In this document: positions 22,419 to 35,070 of the stretch, piece after piece
Numbering within the stretch: the stretch's first letter is position 1
How the letters are laid out: every line of letters begins with the position of its first letter
Origin: Hepsetus odoe
Taxonomy: Eukaryota > Chordata > Actinopteri > Characiformes > Hepsetidae
Length of the DNA: 64,000 bases
NCBI GenBank assembly: GCA_017165825.1
Contig: CM029366.1
Span: forward strand, 27,135,862 to 27,199,861
Reading direction: 5' to 3'
Notes under the pieces: model-generated
The model's database searches: none
What the model was told of the DNA's origin: nothing
The model's input: only the letters and a program-made list of their open reading frames with translations
Position numbers and translations under genes: made by a program

Positions 22419-23180
22419 CTAGCATTCCACTATGATAGTTTGTTTTTTTGGAAATCTACCAAAGTGACATAATATCCAGTCTCCAGAATTTTGTGAGCTG
22501 CAGGTAATGTTTTATTTATTATGTGTTGAGACACAAGGCCGCCCAGTTATTCAGAGCACACAGTCCAAATCATCACACATATACTCCCTCTGCATCTATA
22601 AGTAGTGCTGCTGTTATTTCCCTCCTGTTATTTGGAAGGTCTGCTCATTACCATGTATTGATTCTTTAAAAATAGCTCAAAACTCGTCTGACTAGGCGAC
22701 AGTGTAGGTCAACGCTGTGGGAGATTTGACAGCAGTTCAATCTGAAACAATGATAAAAGCTAGTCAGTGCTTAAGACGCAAATACTGATAACTGGTATTA
22801 ATGAGATGCTCCTCCACATCAAATCTTGTCTGCCTGCTCGAGCATAAAGGGCCATGCGTGGTCCCGCTTTCACCATAAATGACCCAGATCTGTCTAAAGA
22901 TATTACTGATAAAAAGACAACAATATACTCCACTTCAGCATTTCATGGGATTCTTGATTACATTGATTTGACTTGCTTTATCGTTCAGATGAAAGGAGAG
23001 ATAAGAGCTACAGCGGCAAACGTGACAATAGGAAAGAGAAGGAGACATGTTAAGCTATAGTAAATGAAAGGTCTATCTGGGCCGGCTTTTTACTTATAGG
23101 TGAACATTTTAATTTTACTTTTATTTGGATAACATAAGCTAAGTATAAATCCCCAGCCATTTTGAACTGACATACAAAGC
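22419..23180. other. stretch without recognised features
   Basis: Unique-looking sequence. A 68-codon plus-strand frame at 22854-23060 has no recognisable motif and is not called. Confidence 0.4.
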
Positions 23181-23184
23181 ATTT

Positions 23185-23385
23185 ACAATTGACATGTATG
23201 GCATTAAGCAGACACTCTCTTCTAGAGGGACTTCCATTTCCTAATTACTGAGACATTTACTCAATTACTGGAGCAACTTGGGGTTAAGAGTCTTGTTCAG
23301 GAACCCAGTGGCAGTAGGGCTGGAGGTAGGATTTGAACCCTCAACCTTTTGTGCATAGGCCAGTAGACAACCACCACAAAATACA
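23185..23385 (-). mobile_element. V-SINE (group C), diverged
   Basis: The tail complement (TGTATGGCATTAAGCAGAC), core complement (GGTTAAGAGTCTTGTTCAGG) and B-box complement (GGATTTGAACCC) are in V-SINE order on the minus strand. It is worn compared with the copy at 13999-14204. Confidence 0.75.
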
Positions 23386-25097
23386 ACCACCGAACACAGT
23401 TGTGACATAAAGTATGTTATATGGCGACATCTCTGCATACATATTTAACATATTGTGACCAGGGCTTCTTTATGGGCCCCTATGGGGCTATAAACATTTG
23501 AGGGCATGTTCCTACTATAATGTAAATCTGTTCTGTTGTTTCAGCTCATGCACAGATGGCTACCTTGAGATAGAGAAAGGTTCTACATTAACTCTTCACA
23601 AGGCTGAAGGTAGGTTGTGTTTGCCAGCCTACTGTCAGCCAGTCTTTACTGCTGAAAGAAATTAGCTTCTAGAGGGTTATATTTTCTGAGAACCTTGATT
23701 TCTGTGTTATGCAAGGCTATGTAATAGTGTTCATTTCTAGAGGAAGCTATAAATCGATATTGTGAATATACAATAATGCTTTTTACCTGGAGGTGCCATT
23801 ATATAATCTCCCTTTATTCACTGTTCTAACTGACTTTATTTTCTCCTTCTTCTAATGCTGTCCCATTGCGAAGAGAACAAGGCCAAAGTTCCATCACCCA
23901 AATCTAGTAAATGGTTGAGAGATTCCTCCAAAGCATTTATCTGTTGGCAATTCAGGAAGCGATTAATATGGATTCACACTGGGAGACTAAATACAGTTAG
24001 TATAGCTGAGGTCACAAACTGTCTTCCTGCAAAATTATGATGGTGAATATCCAGGTGAGAGTAAAATGATCAGACTACTGCTGAGTTCTGTAAAAACGGT
24101 AGATAATTCAGGCTGTAATTTTCTCATGTGAGTAGGGAGAAAAACTGACACTGCCAGTCTGAACAGAAATAAAATCACTGAGGAGCACCACTAAAAGACG
24201 AAATTACCTCAGTACCCCATGTAAATGGAATCCTTTCCAAATGGAGTATAAATTAGATGCATGATGAATGTTGTTCTGTGAAAGCTAACCTATTGTTTGT
24301 TTTGCTTAGTTAACTAATGCATTACTTGGGGCCCTTTCTAGGCTGTGGGCTCCGGGCTTTAGCCCCTGTTAGCTCAAGCTTTAATTCAACTAAGACTGCC
24401 GTCTGGTATGTGTGTACTTTGAAAGAGGCTTTTCTGTTCTGAGAGGTTTGTGACCTTAATGGGAATGTTAATGCGCAATCTACAAATACAAACACACTTT
24501 TGAAGATGATATTAAGGGCATGGCATTTGACAGCATCAGATGAAGGACTCAGAATAAAGGGCTAGAAATTTCATGCTGACATTGAATGTAACATACCCAC
24601 AGAGACAGTCTTCTCTTTAACAGAACGTTGGGAAACCTTAAAAGCAGTGTTTTAACTCTCAGCTGGATGCTATGCTTGGTTAATACCCTCCATGAGCATA
24701 TATACTAGAACATTCATTCCAGAAGATTAGTGCATAGAATCCAATTCCTACAATAGCAATGAGACATCACAGTGCAAATCCCCTTTAAGAATGCAGAGAA
24801 TAGCTATTGAGGCATATGTAGGATATGCATAATCAGGCGTGTATACATGGACACCATTGTTTTACTCAAATAAAATGTTGACTGGTTGCGCATCTATTCA
24901 TACTCTGCTTCTGTACTGAAGGTGAGAAAACTTATTAATATAACTGTAAATATCAGTATAAATAAATGCTACTAGAAATGTCTTTAACGATATTTTATTC
25001 CAAATGACTGGACATTTTCTGCTGCTCTGTTCATCATCATGTAACCAAAATTCCAACAGCTGTTTTTTAATTAAATAATATAAAGTGAAAGCAACTG
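23386..25097. other. stretch without recognised features
   Basis: No classified repeat. A 61-codon plus-strand frame at 23855-24040 is hydrophilic but has no family match or clear splice pair. Confidence 0.4.
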
Positions 25098-25104
25098 TTG
25101 TTGT

Positions 25105-25452
25105 CATTGAAAGTGAAAAAAAGGGAAAGTGACCATTCTTGTCATTGTGAAACGCAGCACAGCACAACAAAACGAAAGTCAACCTCTGCATTTCACCCAT
25201 ACACACAGCAGAGGGCAGCTATTGAAAACTGCCTGGGAAGCAGTGACGGGGACGGTACTTTGCTCAGGGGTACCTCAGGGCAACCTACTGGTGAGAGAAT
25301 CGAACCCATGACCTTTTGACCCTGGGGCCAACTCTCTAACCACTTGGCCACTGCCACCCCAAATGTAATGTCTGCTTTTCACTCAGCAGGGGGCAGCTAT
25401 TTAAAGCAACCAGGGAGCAGTGAAGGGGATGGTACCTTGCTCAAGGGCACAA
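25105..25452 (-). mobile_element. SINE, group B, plus a second partial copy
   Basis: Read on plus, 25105-25363 starts GAAAAAAAGGGAAAGTGACC. It continues through AGGGCAGCTATTGAAAACTG and TACCTCAGGGCAACCTACTG to AACCACTTGGCCACTGCCAC. A second partial copy of the tail and core follows at 25370-25452 (CAGGGGGCAGCTATTTAAAG, GGTACCTTGCTCAAGGGCAC). Confidence 0.8.
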
Positions 25453-27149
25453 AGACCCTCTGCATTTTAAATATTGGTTTTATTTCCATATACTTCACTG
25501 GACTCTAATTTAGTCCTATTTGTGGTTCACTGGATGTTGATACGTTTGCGAAAGCATAATTAATGCTTTTTTTCAAAGCGCATAACGCACTCTTCTAAGA
25601 GCTTTATATCAATGCAAATAGAAATTTGCATCTATTAATGCAAACACAGAGGCACATATCTATCAAAGGACTAATAACAACAGTCTAAAAGTGTGAGTTC
25701 CTTGCAGAGCATCACACTAAAATATTTCTCATTTGATCTTGATTCCCCTTGGCCTAGAGCATTCAGATCCTCTGTGCACTCCAGATTAAAAGTCAAAACA
25801 TCTCTTTTAGCAGTTTTTTTGAAGTATTTGATGTAACGGCACCCTTGAAACCTGTAATGATCATCGCAAAAATTCTTCTTTTTCTTAGATGACTGATCCT
25901 GAAATGTTCTCCACAGAGGGTATGAATACATTCAAAACATGAAACATTTCCCTTTTGTAGGACTGAGTTTTCATTTTTATTGGAAAAAAATAAATTTTAA
26001 AGTGTCTGAAGGCTGAATAGCTCTTTATATAAGATGTGCTTTTCAGTTAAATATGGTTTATAGTTGGAATGGGGAAAAGGTCATGAATACTTCTCTTGGT
26101 CACATTCTTTAAGGTATCACAGCTTTATGTTTACTGTACACAGAATTCAGACTGAATGAATGACTAAATGATCATTTCACACAACTAGATATAAAGCTGT
26201 TTTTCACATTTTCAACACAAGTTTATGACTTAATCAGAAGAAGGCAAACGTCCACCTATAGGGTCATAATTATATGAACAAGTAATGAAAGAAAATATGG
26301 GTGCAAATGCTCAAAAAGGTGTAAACTCAGAGATAATTTTCTTAAAAATAGGTACACTCACATAAAACATATACAGGTGGTGCTAAACATGAGGTTATCA
26401 GGTTATCAACGTCACAATCCCAGTCGTATCCCATTCAAGGCCACGCTCCTGGTCCCTGGAGACTTCGTGACCGAGGACTTCCATCTCGCCCATCACTCCC
26501 TTCACCTGTCTCACCTAATCCCTCACACCTGCCCGACTGCCTCTTTAAGAGTTGCCAAGACGATCCATAGTCGTCCCTTCTATGCTTAGTGCTGAAGGTG
26601 TGTGTTGGCTCTCTTTCTTGAATGAACAAAACTTACTTGGCCTCCACGTGCACATTTTCCTCCATTCCCTTTATCCACACCATAATGATAGACAATGTCC
26701 TGTAAAATATAAGTTACCATCATATAAACTATTAAAATGTATTAACATTTAACATTTTTTGTTTTCTGAGTTTATAAAGTATAGCCTGCATAAGCTTACG
26801 GGGGTAAATAATTGAGCTGCTCTCAAGCAGTAGCCCAGTTTATCAGAACATTTTTAACACTATTCCCCTAAAATTTCAACTGAAAATCAGTACAGTAACA
26901 ATAAGACAATAAACTTGTTTTTCATTTTTTTCAGTTTCATAGTGACATAAATTGTGTCATCACAATTTCCAACATTAAGGTCCAATTATTACTAAATGAA
27001 TGCTATTATAATTTTTTAATTACATTTATGTGAATTATTTTCATGAACAAAGAATAAAATAATAGTTCTCTACAGCCTTTAAAAGTCTACGGTCAGTGAC
27101 TAATCCTATGATTTAATCAGAACCACGATAAGAAGCTAAACACCAATGC
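25453..27149. other. mostly unclassified stretch
   Basis: No gene seen. The stretch 26377-26680 is richer in C than its surroundings and resembles a worn LTR-like repeat (CTAATCCCTCACACCTGCC), but no flanking partner was found. Confidence 0.35.
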
Positions 27150-29310
27150 AATAAAAATGGCCATCAGTCTTATATTTTCTTCTTCTTCCCACTCTTCTTC
27201 TTTCAGCTGCTCCCATTAGGGGTTGCCAAAGCAGATCAACCATCTTGATTTCTTCTTCGATTTTGTCCTCTGCATCTTCATCATTCAAAGCAACTGCCTG
27301 TCCTCTCTCGCCACATCCATAAACCTCTTCTTTGGTCTTCGTCTTTTCCTCTTTCCTGGCAGCTCCATCCTCAATATCCTTCTCCCAGTATAATCCTTGT
27401 CTCTCCTCTGGACATGTCCAAACCAACCTCGGTTCTCTAACTTTGTCTCCAAAATGTCCTACCCTAATATACAGTACTGTGCAAAAGTTTTAGGCAGGTG
27501 TGGAAAAAATGCTGTAAACAAAGAATGCTTTCAAAAATGGAAGTGTTAATCATTTATTTTCATTAATCAACAAAATGCAGTGAATGAACAAAAGAGAAAT
27601 TTAATCAAATCAATATTTGGTGTGACCACCCTTTGCCTTCAAAACAGCATCAATTCTTCTAGGTACACTTGCACACAGTTTTTGAAGGAACTCGGCTGGT
27701 AGGTTGTTCCAAACATCTTGGAGAACTGACCACAGATCTTCTGTGGATGTAGCTTCCTCACATCCTTCTGTCTCTTCATGTAATCCCAGACACACTGGAT
27801 GATGTTGAGGTCAGGGCTCTGTGGGGGCCAGAAGAACTGATGCTGGTTTGAAGGTAAAAGGTAGTAACACCAAATATTGATTTGATTTAGATTTTTCTTT
27901 TGTTTGCTCACTTTGCATTTTGTAAATTGATTAAAATAAACAATCATTATTTATATTTCTGAAAGCATTCTTTGTTTACAGCATTTTTTCCACACCTGCC
28001 TAAATCTTTTGCACAGTACCCGTATAGTATAGCTGGTTTCACTACTGTTCTGTAAACCTTCTTTTCACTTTTACCGCTACCTTTCACAGATCACCCCTCT
28101 CACTCTTCTCCATGCACTCCAGCCTGCCTGCACTCTCTTCTTCACCTACCTTCCACACTCCCCATTACTCTGAACTGTTGATTTCAAGTATTTAAACCAT
28201 TGTCACCTCTACTCCCTGTATCTTACCCACTCCACATTCCTCAATCCTCAATCATGTATTCTGTCTCTGTCCTACTCACTTTAATTCCTCTCCTCTCTAG
28301 AGCATATCTCCATCTCTCCAGGTTCTCCTCAAGCCATTTCCTACTCTCACTACAGATCAAAATATCAATGGCAAACATCATAATCCATGGGGAATCCTCA
28401 TCTGTCAACCTGTCCATTACCATGGCAAGCAAAAATGGGTTCCTTAATATAATCCCACCTCTACTTTAAATGCATCCATCACTCCTACTACAGACCTCAC
28501 CACTGTCATACTGCCTTTATACATGTCCTGTACTACTCTCACATACTTCTCAGCCACTCTGACTTCATCATACAAAACCATCTAACCAACTCCACTCTAG
28601 GCACCCTGTCATGTACTTTCAACTATCTGACCTTCAGCATTCCTCTCCTTGACACTATACCTACATATTTCCTCCTCAACACCTCTGTTTCCTTCATCAA
28701 CATGTTCATTAAAGTCTGCACCAATCATCACTCTCTCTCCCCTAGGTATACTCTCCATCACTTCATCTAACTCACTCCAGAATTCTTCTTTCTCCTCCAT
28801 ATTACAACCAACTTGTGGGGCATAAGCACTAACAACATTCATTATCATGCTTTCAACTTCCAGCTTCAAACTCATCACCTTATCTGACACCCTCTATCAC
28901 ACTATCTGACACCTCAAAAACACTTTTCAACCTTTCTTTCCATCATATCTGATAATTCTCTACGTTAACCATTCATGCTGCCAACATTCAAAGTTCCTAC
29001 CCTCACCTTCACTCTCCTACCCTTCCTTCTCTCCCCCTGCCTCTTGGAAATGCCTTCCTCCTTTCCCTTCTTCTCCTTTGACCAACAGTAGCCCAATTTC
29101 CACCCGCACCCTTTTGGCTAACAGTACTGTTGGCAGTCTATGTTAACCCGGGCCTCAACCGATCCGGTATGGTATTCTCTTTCATTGTCCGCATATTTGA
29201 TCTGGCAAAAGTTTTACACTGGATGCTGTTCCTGACATCCCCTCCATTTATCTGGGCTTGAGACGGGCATCAAGAAAAACACTGACTTGTGCATCCCATT
29301 ATTTTTCATG
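27150..29310 (-). pseudogene. RTE-type LINE, internally deleted and interrupted
   Basis: On the minus strand, from 29310 down: a 5' region, then a worn endonuclease segment (LKLEVESMIMNVVSAYAPQV, MIGADFNEHVDEGN at about 28609-28890). A reverse transcriptase piece follows (ICSESRKWLEENLERWRYAL, ERRGIKVSRTETEYM at 28241-28432), then the C-terminal part at 27150-27469. Much of the RT domain is missing. A short Tc1-like element splits it at 27472-28022. This layout (APE endonuclease, RT, C-terminal DKVRE...GRPK segment) is that of RTE/Rex3 LINEs. Stops and deletions make it inactive. Confidence 0.82.
27472..28022 (-). mobile_element. short Tc1-like element with 60-bp terminal inverted repeats
   Basis: The left end CAGTACTGTGCAAAAGTTTT pairs with the right end over about 60 bases with few mismatches; TA flanks both ends (27470-27471 and 28023-28024). 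Inside, on the minus strand, only the C-terminal part of a Tc1 transposase remains: WPPQSPDLNIIQCVWDYM at about 27770-27830, then, after a frameshift, EDLWSVLQDVWNNLPAEF. The PDLN.I..VWD motif belongs to the third catalytic block of DD34E transposases. The N-terminal DNA-binding and first catalytic parts are gone, so it could move only with help. Confidence 0.88.
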
Positions 29311-31230
29311 TTATATACTATATTTATTTCCTTTATACAGCTTTTTTTGTAGTAGATCAAGATGCTTATTTTGCAAACGTAAATGTGTCTGTTACAGTAG
29401 GACAAATTGAGATTGAGAACAAATATATATTTACAAAACAACTTCAGTGAAATATGGAGGAGATATTGCAATGTTTTAATAAAACCGCAAGCACAGGATT
29501 GTTTCATTTTGTGTGTTTCCCGTTCCTGACAATGTAAAGGTCAGGAGAAAACTAATACAGGGATGGAAACATTAATCAGAGTTTTCTCAAGGAGAATTAA
29601 ACTGACCTTTAGGCTGGAACGCACTGGAGAAGTACTGCCACCTGGAAATCCCCGCTGACTCTGTACAGTTACATGAATTATGCCTACATACGCATCTGCA
29701 GACATTTGCCCAAGGATAGTCAAATGTAATTGTAGGTTTATGCCTTTGAAATGTTAACCATGGGCCTATTCCACATTGATCAACTGAACAAAGCCACTTT
29801 TTTTTATTCTAAAACTATAGCTGCCCTTGACAGATGCATTCTTAAAAATAAAGAGACCAAAAAAGTTACTTTTGGGACAAAGTCATAGAGTACAAATGAT
29901 TGAATCCTTTAAAGATGTTTTTTTTGCAAATGAGATGTGCAAGAACCAGCCCTGAACCATTTAAGATACTAAATTTTTAAGAGTGATATTGAATGAAGAA
30001 AAAGGAGGAGGAAAAGCACAACCAATAAGATTAAATGCAAGTCTTTAATTTAAAGTAAATGTGATTTCATTCAATCAATTTACTAATACATGTTTTTAAT
30101 ATACTTAAGAAAAATAAAAGCTAGAATGTTGTGGTGTAGAGTGAGGTCAGAGGGGTTGCTTCAGGGTAAAGTTGGGGCAAAATGAAACAGATTGTATTCC
30201 CTTGCAACCACGTGGAGAGGAAGCTCCTTAGGGTTCAGCTGTGCGGCACAGTGCTGTTCAGGACAGAAGAGTAGTTTAGTTTGCACAGGCCATATGCATA
30301 ACTCGATAGATAAAATGCTTTCAGCTTTTGTCCCTGCTATACTGTTTTCTTACAATTACCATAAATTAGACATAATTTCATTTTAAAACCACATGTATGA
30401 GCATTGGTTAACCATGAACTACCCCATGTTTGAAGCAAACCTTTTTAAATTTTCACATTTTTTAATAACCTTTTTAAAATATATTACCAACATGACATGT
30501 GTGATTATTGTTACATTTTTTGAACAATAAAATATTTTTCTGAATGAATGTTAAGATGCATTTATTTGATTCTATGTACTCACAGCACAAAAAAAGTATA
30601 ACTAAGAATATATTGCTTTTAAAAAATGTCATCGTATGCTTCATTTTAAAGAAAACTTTGTTTTCTTTATTTAAGTGCATTTACTTAAAGCACACTAAAT
30701 ATTAACTCTTAATAAATAAGTGCATTTAATTATTATATACTTTTTGCAGCAGACAAAAATGTATATTTATTAAAACATGCATACATTGAGAATACTGCAC
30801 TAAAAGCTCATTTAAAAGTTACTGTAAAAGTTTTTTACACAGGTGGTAACCTATGAGTGGACTAAAATGGCAGAGTCTCCTGCAATCCTACTTCAGTCAG
30901 ATGTGCTTTTATGTTACATTTATGGCATGTATGTGTGCTTACATTTTGACTGTGTTAAGATTTGGGCTTACTGTAAGTGTTATTGTGGAAGCTGGCTAAC
31001 TCAGTTTATTGAAGATTGTATAAATGAACTGCCAGTCTTACCACTGGTGCATTGGACCCATTCCTATCATTTGATATCAGTCCTACTTAAATCAAAGTTT
31101 CTTCAGATGTAACATAGTTACCACACATGCTTTAAGCTTCAGGGTAGCATATTTATTGCGTACTGTCCTTTATCTGTCAACACACCAATCAGTGAAAGCA
31201 AATGGGCCACATAATGCAGCAGGCTATGCT
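29311..31230. other. stretch without recognised features
   Basis: AT-rich; no classified repeat. An 89-codon plus frame at 30843-31112 is hydrophobic and has no match I recognise. Confidence 0.35.
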
Positions 31231-31432
31231 CAGTGAAGTGTGCGAGATGTGAATTTCATGCCAAAGGCTCCATTTTTTTTCTTGTGCTTTCTCCTCCTCT
31301 CTTCTCTCCTATACCCCCAGAGCCCTCCATCTCTCTCTCTCCCCCTCTTTTTCTTTCTGACTCGCCCGCTCACACATACGCGTACTAACTTGCCCAAGAG
31401 ATGACTAATCCCTATGTCTGGAGCTGCAGGCT

Positions 31433-32086
31433 TTGCAGAAGAGAGACGGTGGCTCCCGATTGCAAGTTGACCTTTTCTTCGCTCTCCTGGATTACTGTAC
31501 GCATTTACATTACTGTACACAACAGATGAGAGCTGCCCGTCAGCCTTCTGCGAGACGACCTTTGGCTCCCAGTTTAATGAGTTCCGTTTGTGTAGCCCCA
31601 GCAAACCCACGATGGAGAGCAAAGGTGAAAACCTCAGAGAAACTTCAGCATGACCCTAAAACTTTGCAACAGATATGCTGTTATTTATCTCCAACAGTGG
31701 ATGGGCTTTGGATAACGCCTGCCTCAGAAAATCCTACTTGTGCAGAAACCAACAATTTTCGAGATGGTTTAGTGATCGATGGCAATGGGGTGTGCTTAGA
31801 CGTTCAATATTTTAGAATCCGAATCTGCTGTTGTGGTTGGCAAAACAACTCTGAAAAATCCTATTACAAATTCTTTGGACTACGTGCTTCAGAGAACCCT
31901 TCAAAGCAGTCTTTACACAGAGGTTGTCCATTTTCTATTTCAAACACCGATAACAGAAACATTGAAAATTGTGAGGCCTTTACTTTATTAAGATGCAGAT
32001 ACAGCCAGCACTTATTTTTTGTCTCTAAAGATCCTGAAATTAATTTGTTCATATATTCTTGCGGAATAGTTCTCCTGGCTTTCTAG
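31433..32086 (+). CDS. unrecognised 217-codon open frame, possible exon
   Basis: The longest frame here outside the L2-type LINE. It is preceded by a possible acceptor (GGCTTTGCAG|AAGAGA) and ends in TAG at 32084-32086. Its C-terminal two thirds looks protein-like, for example LQHDPKTLQQICCYLSPT, RDGLVIDGNGVCLDVQYF and SYYKFFGLRASENPSKQS, and it is Cys-rich in the middle. No domain or family is recognised. In DNA this AT-rich a frame this long is not expected by chance, but no promoter or donor was found. The 120 bases upstream are strongly pyrimidine-rich. It could be one exon, a decayed gene or chance. Confidence 0.35.
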   Translation: MQKRDGGSRLQVDLFFALLDYCTHLHYCTQQMRAARQPSARRPLAPSLMSSVCVAPANPRWRAKVKTSEKLQHDPKTLQQICCYLSPTVDGLWITPASENPTCAETNNFRDGLVIDGNGVCLDVQYFRIRICCCGWQNNSEKSYYKFFGLRASENPSKQSLHRGCPFSISNTDNRNIENCEAFTLLRCRYSQHLFFVSKDPEINLFIYSCGIVLLAF

Positions 32087-32835
32087 AGAACAATGTTTTT
32101 GGTTCTCACTTTCAGGAACTGAAAGTGATTTTCTAGTAACTTATTGAGACCTAATTTTTAATATCCTTCCAGACTCTCAAACATGTCTTGAAAGAATTAG
32201 CTACAACATTACTTCATAGCACAACAGTTACAGAGTAAGCTGTATTTTTTACCGCTATAGTAGTCTGTCATGTAAGCCACAAGCACTGTCCAGTGGCTCT
32301 GCTCTATATGTTTCAGCACTGAATATTGATCACAACAAAAGTTTTCTGTTGGTTCCCAGTTCTGCTTCTTGACAATCATGGTTCCCAATCATGGTGTTAT
32401 TCTTTGTTCTGCTACTTCGTGTTCTAAGACTGCATACGGTCATTAGTTTCCACGGCCTCGTCTTCAGGTGAAGCACACTTCAGCACTCGCATTTTGCCTC
32501 CTGCATCTGAGTCTAACAAAAGTATGACATTGATATGAAAATCTTACAAGTACAGTCTAGTGTTGCATCAGTGCATGACATGGTTGCATAAACATAGAGA
32601 TATGTAGGTTTGTCTGGCTAAGAGACAGTTATTTGCAAATGCAGAATACTAACTCTGCTTAATGAGACATTTATCCAGTCCTCCTGTAAATCCAAAGGAA
32701 ACTCTAGGTTGGCAGAAATGCTACCCATACTGATAATTGAACTACATTTTTTCTATGCATATGGATATTATCATAGCAAAGATAAATACATCTCCTCAAG
32801 TCCATTTTACTGCTGGTTGAATTTGATGTGATATA
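32087..32835. other. stretch without recognised features
   Basis: Between the 217-codon frame and an RTE LINE fragment. No repeat or exon was supported. Confidence 0.4.
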
Positions 32836-33485
32836 CTAAATAATAGGAGAAAAAGAAGAAGAGGATGAAGGCATGTCCAGAAGCAGGGGGAGAGAAGAAA
32901 GGGTAAAAGAGTGAAAGTGAGGGTAGGAACTTTTAATGTTGGCAGCATGACTGGTAAACGGAGAGAATTAGCTGAAATGGAGAGAAGGAAGGTTGATATT
33001 TTGTGTGTGAGAGACTGGATGGAAGGGAAGTAAGACCAGGTGTATTGGAGGAGGGTTTAAACTGTTCTACCATGGTGTGGATGGAAGGAGGAATGGAGGA
33101 GGAGTTATCCTGAAGAAAGAGTATATGAAGAGTGTTTTTGAGGTGAAGAGGGTGTCAGGGAGGGTGATGAGTTTGAAGCTGGAAGTTGGAGGTGTGATAA
33201 TGAATGTTGTTAGTGCTTATGCCCCACAAGTTGGTTGTGAGATTAGATTTTGGAGACAAAGTTAGAGAAGCAAGATTACATTGGTTTGGAGAGATTGGTT
33301 TGAAGGATTATATTGGGAAAAAGATGATGAGGATGGAGCTGCTGTCTGGAAAAATAGGAAGACCAAAGGGGAGGTTTGTGGAGGTGGTCGGTTTGAAGAA
33401 GGAAGATGCAGAAGGACCATAAGAAATGGAAACGGATGATCCACCGTGGCAACCCCTAAACAGGAGCAGCTGAAAGAAGACAAAG
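32836..33485 (+). pseudogene. RTE-type LINE with large internal deletion
   Basis: GTTGGCAGCATGACTGG and the frame LKLEVGGVIMNVVSAYAPQV (ending near 33235) give the N-terminal endonuclease. The sequence then jumps to the C-terminal FGDKVREARLHWFGEIGL and GRPKGRFVEVVGLKKED near 33260-33415, so the RT domain is deleted. It ends at the usual 3' sequence GGCAACCCCTAAACAGGAGC. Same family as 27150-29310, opposite strand. Confidence 0.85.
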
Positions 33486-34404
33486 AAGACATGCTAACTT
33501 TAGTACTTTAGTATTAGTGTGGTTGGAACACACAATTCTTCATCTATTCATAGTTAAGGAGAGCAGGACTCAGACTAATGTGAGGGAAAATGCAACCTGT
33601 ACTTATGTAGTTAAGCAAGTTGAACATGCTTTTGGCCATGTTTTCTTATCCACAGCAGTATCAATAGTGAATTTTGACATTAATTGAACAGATGTTTCTG
33701 AGGATTTACCCTGAAGACTCTTTTTGTACTATTAAAGTAACAACTGAGGTGTGTCTTATTCAGTGAATTTGCACCTATAATGTTTTAATCACTCACAGCC
33801 CTGGTTAGGATAAGTGGCTCAGATAATGGATGAATGGATTTTTAATTTGAATCGCCTGCTGTTACTGGGATGGTACCCTCTGAGATATTTATTCAGTACA
33901 TTTTTTTCCAGCAGCATAATTATTCCATATTCTACTAGAAGAGAATTGGTAAAGAAGCGTGAGAAGGTTCTTTATGATGTTAAAATGTTTTTCACACTCA
34001 CACAACACTGCCCATTAGGGAACTAATACATTCTTTTTAGGCACCACTCAGTGAACCCTTAGATCTCTTTCTTCTGGGAAACTGAATGCAGTGTTCCTTC
34101 AAAACTCAGTTAAGGTCCACATTTGGATCTTAAGGACCGTATTGTTTCTTTGAGGCTACGTTTATGTTGTGTACCTTCAAAGACTACAGTTTACCAAGTC
34201 TGTATCTGACAGCGTAGGTGTGAGCAATATAGTATCATTTTGAAGAACTGAGAGAGGTCATTTGAAATCATTTGAAAAACAGAGAGAGGGAGCTGACTCT
34301 GCAACGACCACATCCTTTTAGCTGAATCAGCAGTTGTTAGAAATAATTCAAATGTTGTTTAGCTTGCTCAAATACTTTCAACATAATTTCACAAAACAGC
34401 ACAT
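33486..34404. other. stretch without genes; RTE tail remnant at 33795-33842
   Basis: CCCTGGTTAGGATAAGTGG followed by GGATGAATGG at 33795-33842 is the 3' tail of an RTE-type element. No other feature was recognised. Confidence 0.45.
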
Positions 34405-34645
34405 AGGCAGTGGTGGTCAGTAGATCATGGGTTCGAATCCCTTACCTGCAGGTTGCCCTGAGGTAACCTTGAGCAAGGTACCGTCCCCATCACTGCTCCC
34501 CAGAACTTTAATAGCTGCCCCCTGCTGCACGTGTTTGTGTGTGGGTAAAATGCAGAGGTGTAATTTCGTTGTGATTCACTGTGTGTTGTGCCGTGTAGCC
34601 ACAATGACAGGAATGGTCACTTTCACTTCAAGTTCACTTTCATGA
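34405..34645 (+). mobile_element. SINE, group B
   Basis: AGGCAGTGGTGGTCAGTAGA head (A box partly lost), B box GGTTCGAATCCC, core TGAGCAAGGTACCGTCCCC, then ATAGCTGCCCCCTGCTGC, TTTCGTTGTGATTCACTGTG and GGTCACTTTCACTT. The tail is a clear example of this group. Confidence 0.85.
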
Positions 34646-34934
34646 TAGTGTCGCTACATGCAATCTTATCTCTGCAGATATTGATTATTACTCTCTAACT
34701 CTATCATTTATCTATCATTTTAATTTCTACTGAGAGGTGGATGCAAAGCTCGCACCACTTAAACCTAATAGATGTTTTCATCAGTGTGAAGAATGTGCTG
34801 TCCTATGATAATTTTAAAACATTTAAAATTTGATTTCCAAATGATTATTTTTCTTTTTAAACACAACAGCAAAACCATTCACAAGTGTAATGTGACCGTA
34901 ACTGACCTTTATTAACTTTATTGAATTTTTTAAT

Positions 34935-35070
34935 AAATTTACATTTAGATTTGCGGCATTTAGCAGACACTCTTATCCAGAGCGACTTCCATGTCCTAAT
35001 TACAGGGACAGTCCCCCTGGAGCAGCTCAGGGTTAAGGGTCTTGCTCAGGGACCCAGATGCCAGCATCAG
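34935..35070 (-). mobile_element. V-SINE (group C) 3' part
   Basis: TTGCGGCATTTAGCAGACAC, TCTTATCCAGAGCGACTTCC and GGGTTAAGGGTCTTGCTCAG are the complement of the V-SINE tail and core. The tRNA-like head is missing; the break lies where a coding-like stretch starts on plus. Confidence 0.8.

Noticed and set aside
26552..26752. GLHVHIFLHSL resembling the HIT motif of FHIT
   Set aside because: Wrong strand for the human gene order, only a short resemblance, and no other FHIT exon sequence nearby.
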